In this document: one piece after another, positions 43,363-43,515 of the stretch | How positions within the stretch are numbered: position 1 is the stretch's first letter | Layout: each line of letters begins with the position of its first letter | The notes under the pieces: model-generated | What the model was told of the DNA's origin: nothing | Seen by the model: only the letters and a program-made list of their open reading frames with translations | Database searches by the model: none | NCBI GenBank assembly: GCA_913055205.1 | Contig: CAJXJN010000015.1 | Coordinates: 1-43,515, forward strand | Length of the DNA: 43,515 nucleotides | Direction: 5' to 3' | Source of the DNA: an uncultured Sulfurovum sp. | Lineage (GTDB): Bacteria > Campylobacterota > Campylobacteria > Campylobacterales > Sulfurovaceae | Program-made: the position numbers and the translations under genes

Positions 43363-43441
43363 AAAAAGCCAAACTTGTTGTGAAGCAAGGACGGAAAGCT
43401 ATGGGTCTTTGAAAAAAAGATTGCCAGGTTGCCAGCGGTCT
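43363..43441 (+). ncRNA. Cyclic-di-GMP-I (GEMM) riboswitch aptamer
   Basis: The sequence follows the GEMM-I pattern: AGCCAAAC, a P2 hairpin (CTTGTTGTGAAGCAAG), the conserved GGACGGAAAGCTATGGGT junction, a P3 stem (GTCTTT/AAAGAT with a GAAA loop) and the closing TTGCCAGGTTGCCAG. The family binds one c-di-GMP and controls downstream genes. The window ends about 75 nt later, before any clear start codon, so the target gene lies to the right. No expression-platform terminator is seen in the remaining sequence. Confidence 0.85.
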
Positions 43442-43515
43442 ACACACTATATGTATTCCCTCGCCCATTCAAATCATAAGTGCAATTTCACCTCAATCAA
43501 GCAGCTAATTCCTTA

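Noticed and set aside
43451-43515. Possible CDS starts (ATG 43451, GTG 43480) open to the right edge
   Set aside because: Neither has a ribosome site and the remaining length is too short to judge; the true target start is likely further right.

Overview
The window is a low-GC, gene-dense chromosomal segment from a member of the Campylobacterota (Epsilonproteobacteria), most like the Sulfurovum/Sulfurimonas group. Reasons: a clade II ('atypical') nitrous-oxide-reductase accessory cluster in the order G-C1-C2-H-F-L-Y known from Wolinella and Sulfurimonas; a Helicobacter-type potassium channel gene next to rpmB; a PgbA-like N-terminal domain protein; a Csd3-like M23 peptidase; a short ComEC; and a CetB-like lone PAS protein. 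Species cannot be fixed from sequence reading alone. No rRNA, tRNA, IS element, prophage or CRISPR array was seen.

Region 1 (1-5112) is the 3' part of the nos operon: nosG (cut by the window edge), two mono-haem cytochromes, nosH, nosF, nosL, nosY and a NosL-like secreted protein. The genes are packed with 1-14 nt overlaps. They should carry electrons to periplasmic NosZ (outside the window) and supply copper/sulfur for its CuZ site. Region 2 (5113-11278) starts with an 84-bp tandem repeat, a PAS sensor and a NosL-domain protein, followed by an inverted-repeat element. Then comes a tight six-gene operon: NosL-like protein, small membrane-anchored protein, MacB/FtsX-type permease, LolD-type ATPase, a polytopic membrane protein with Cys motifs, and another NosL-like protein. 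Five NosL-related proteins lie within 8 kb. The six-gene operon is the best candidate here for an undescribed system, probably envelope copper or metallocentre handling.

Region 3 (11410-21331) is housekeeping: acpP-fabF-accA, a DedA protein, a DbpA-like RNA helicase, a YdcH-like protein, argJ overlapping a K+ channel gene, rpmB, then rpe-trpF-dnaQ-like exonuclease. Region 4 (21461-27598) holds an EI24/CysZ-like protein, a gamma-carbonic-anhydrase-like protein, ppk and uvrB on the minus strand, and two small plus-strand genes. Short palindromic elements sit between them.

Region 5 (27631-32641) has a membrane protein with a degenerate GGDEF domain, four type IV pilin/pseudopilin-like genes, and priA. 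priA appears to carry a REP-like palindrome pair inside its reading frame. Region 6 (32777-43248) has ispG-dnaB, comEC, a YihY-family protein, a GlcD-type FAD oxidase with a PgbA-like gene, a Csd3-like peptidase with a Nudix hydrolase, a truncated haemoglobin and an N-carbamoylputrescine amidase-like gene. The right edge (43363-43441) carries what looks like a cyclic-di-GMP-I (GEMM) riboswitch whose target lies outside the window.

Dispersed palindromes of at least four sequence families occupy many of the intergenic gaps. No mobilising transposase is visible in the window.
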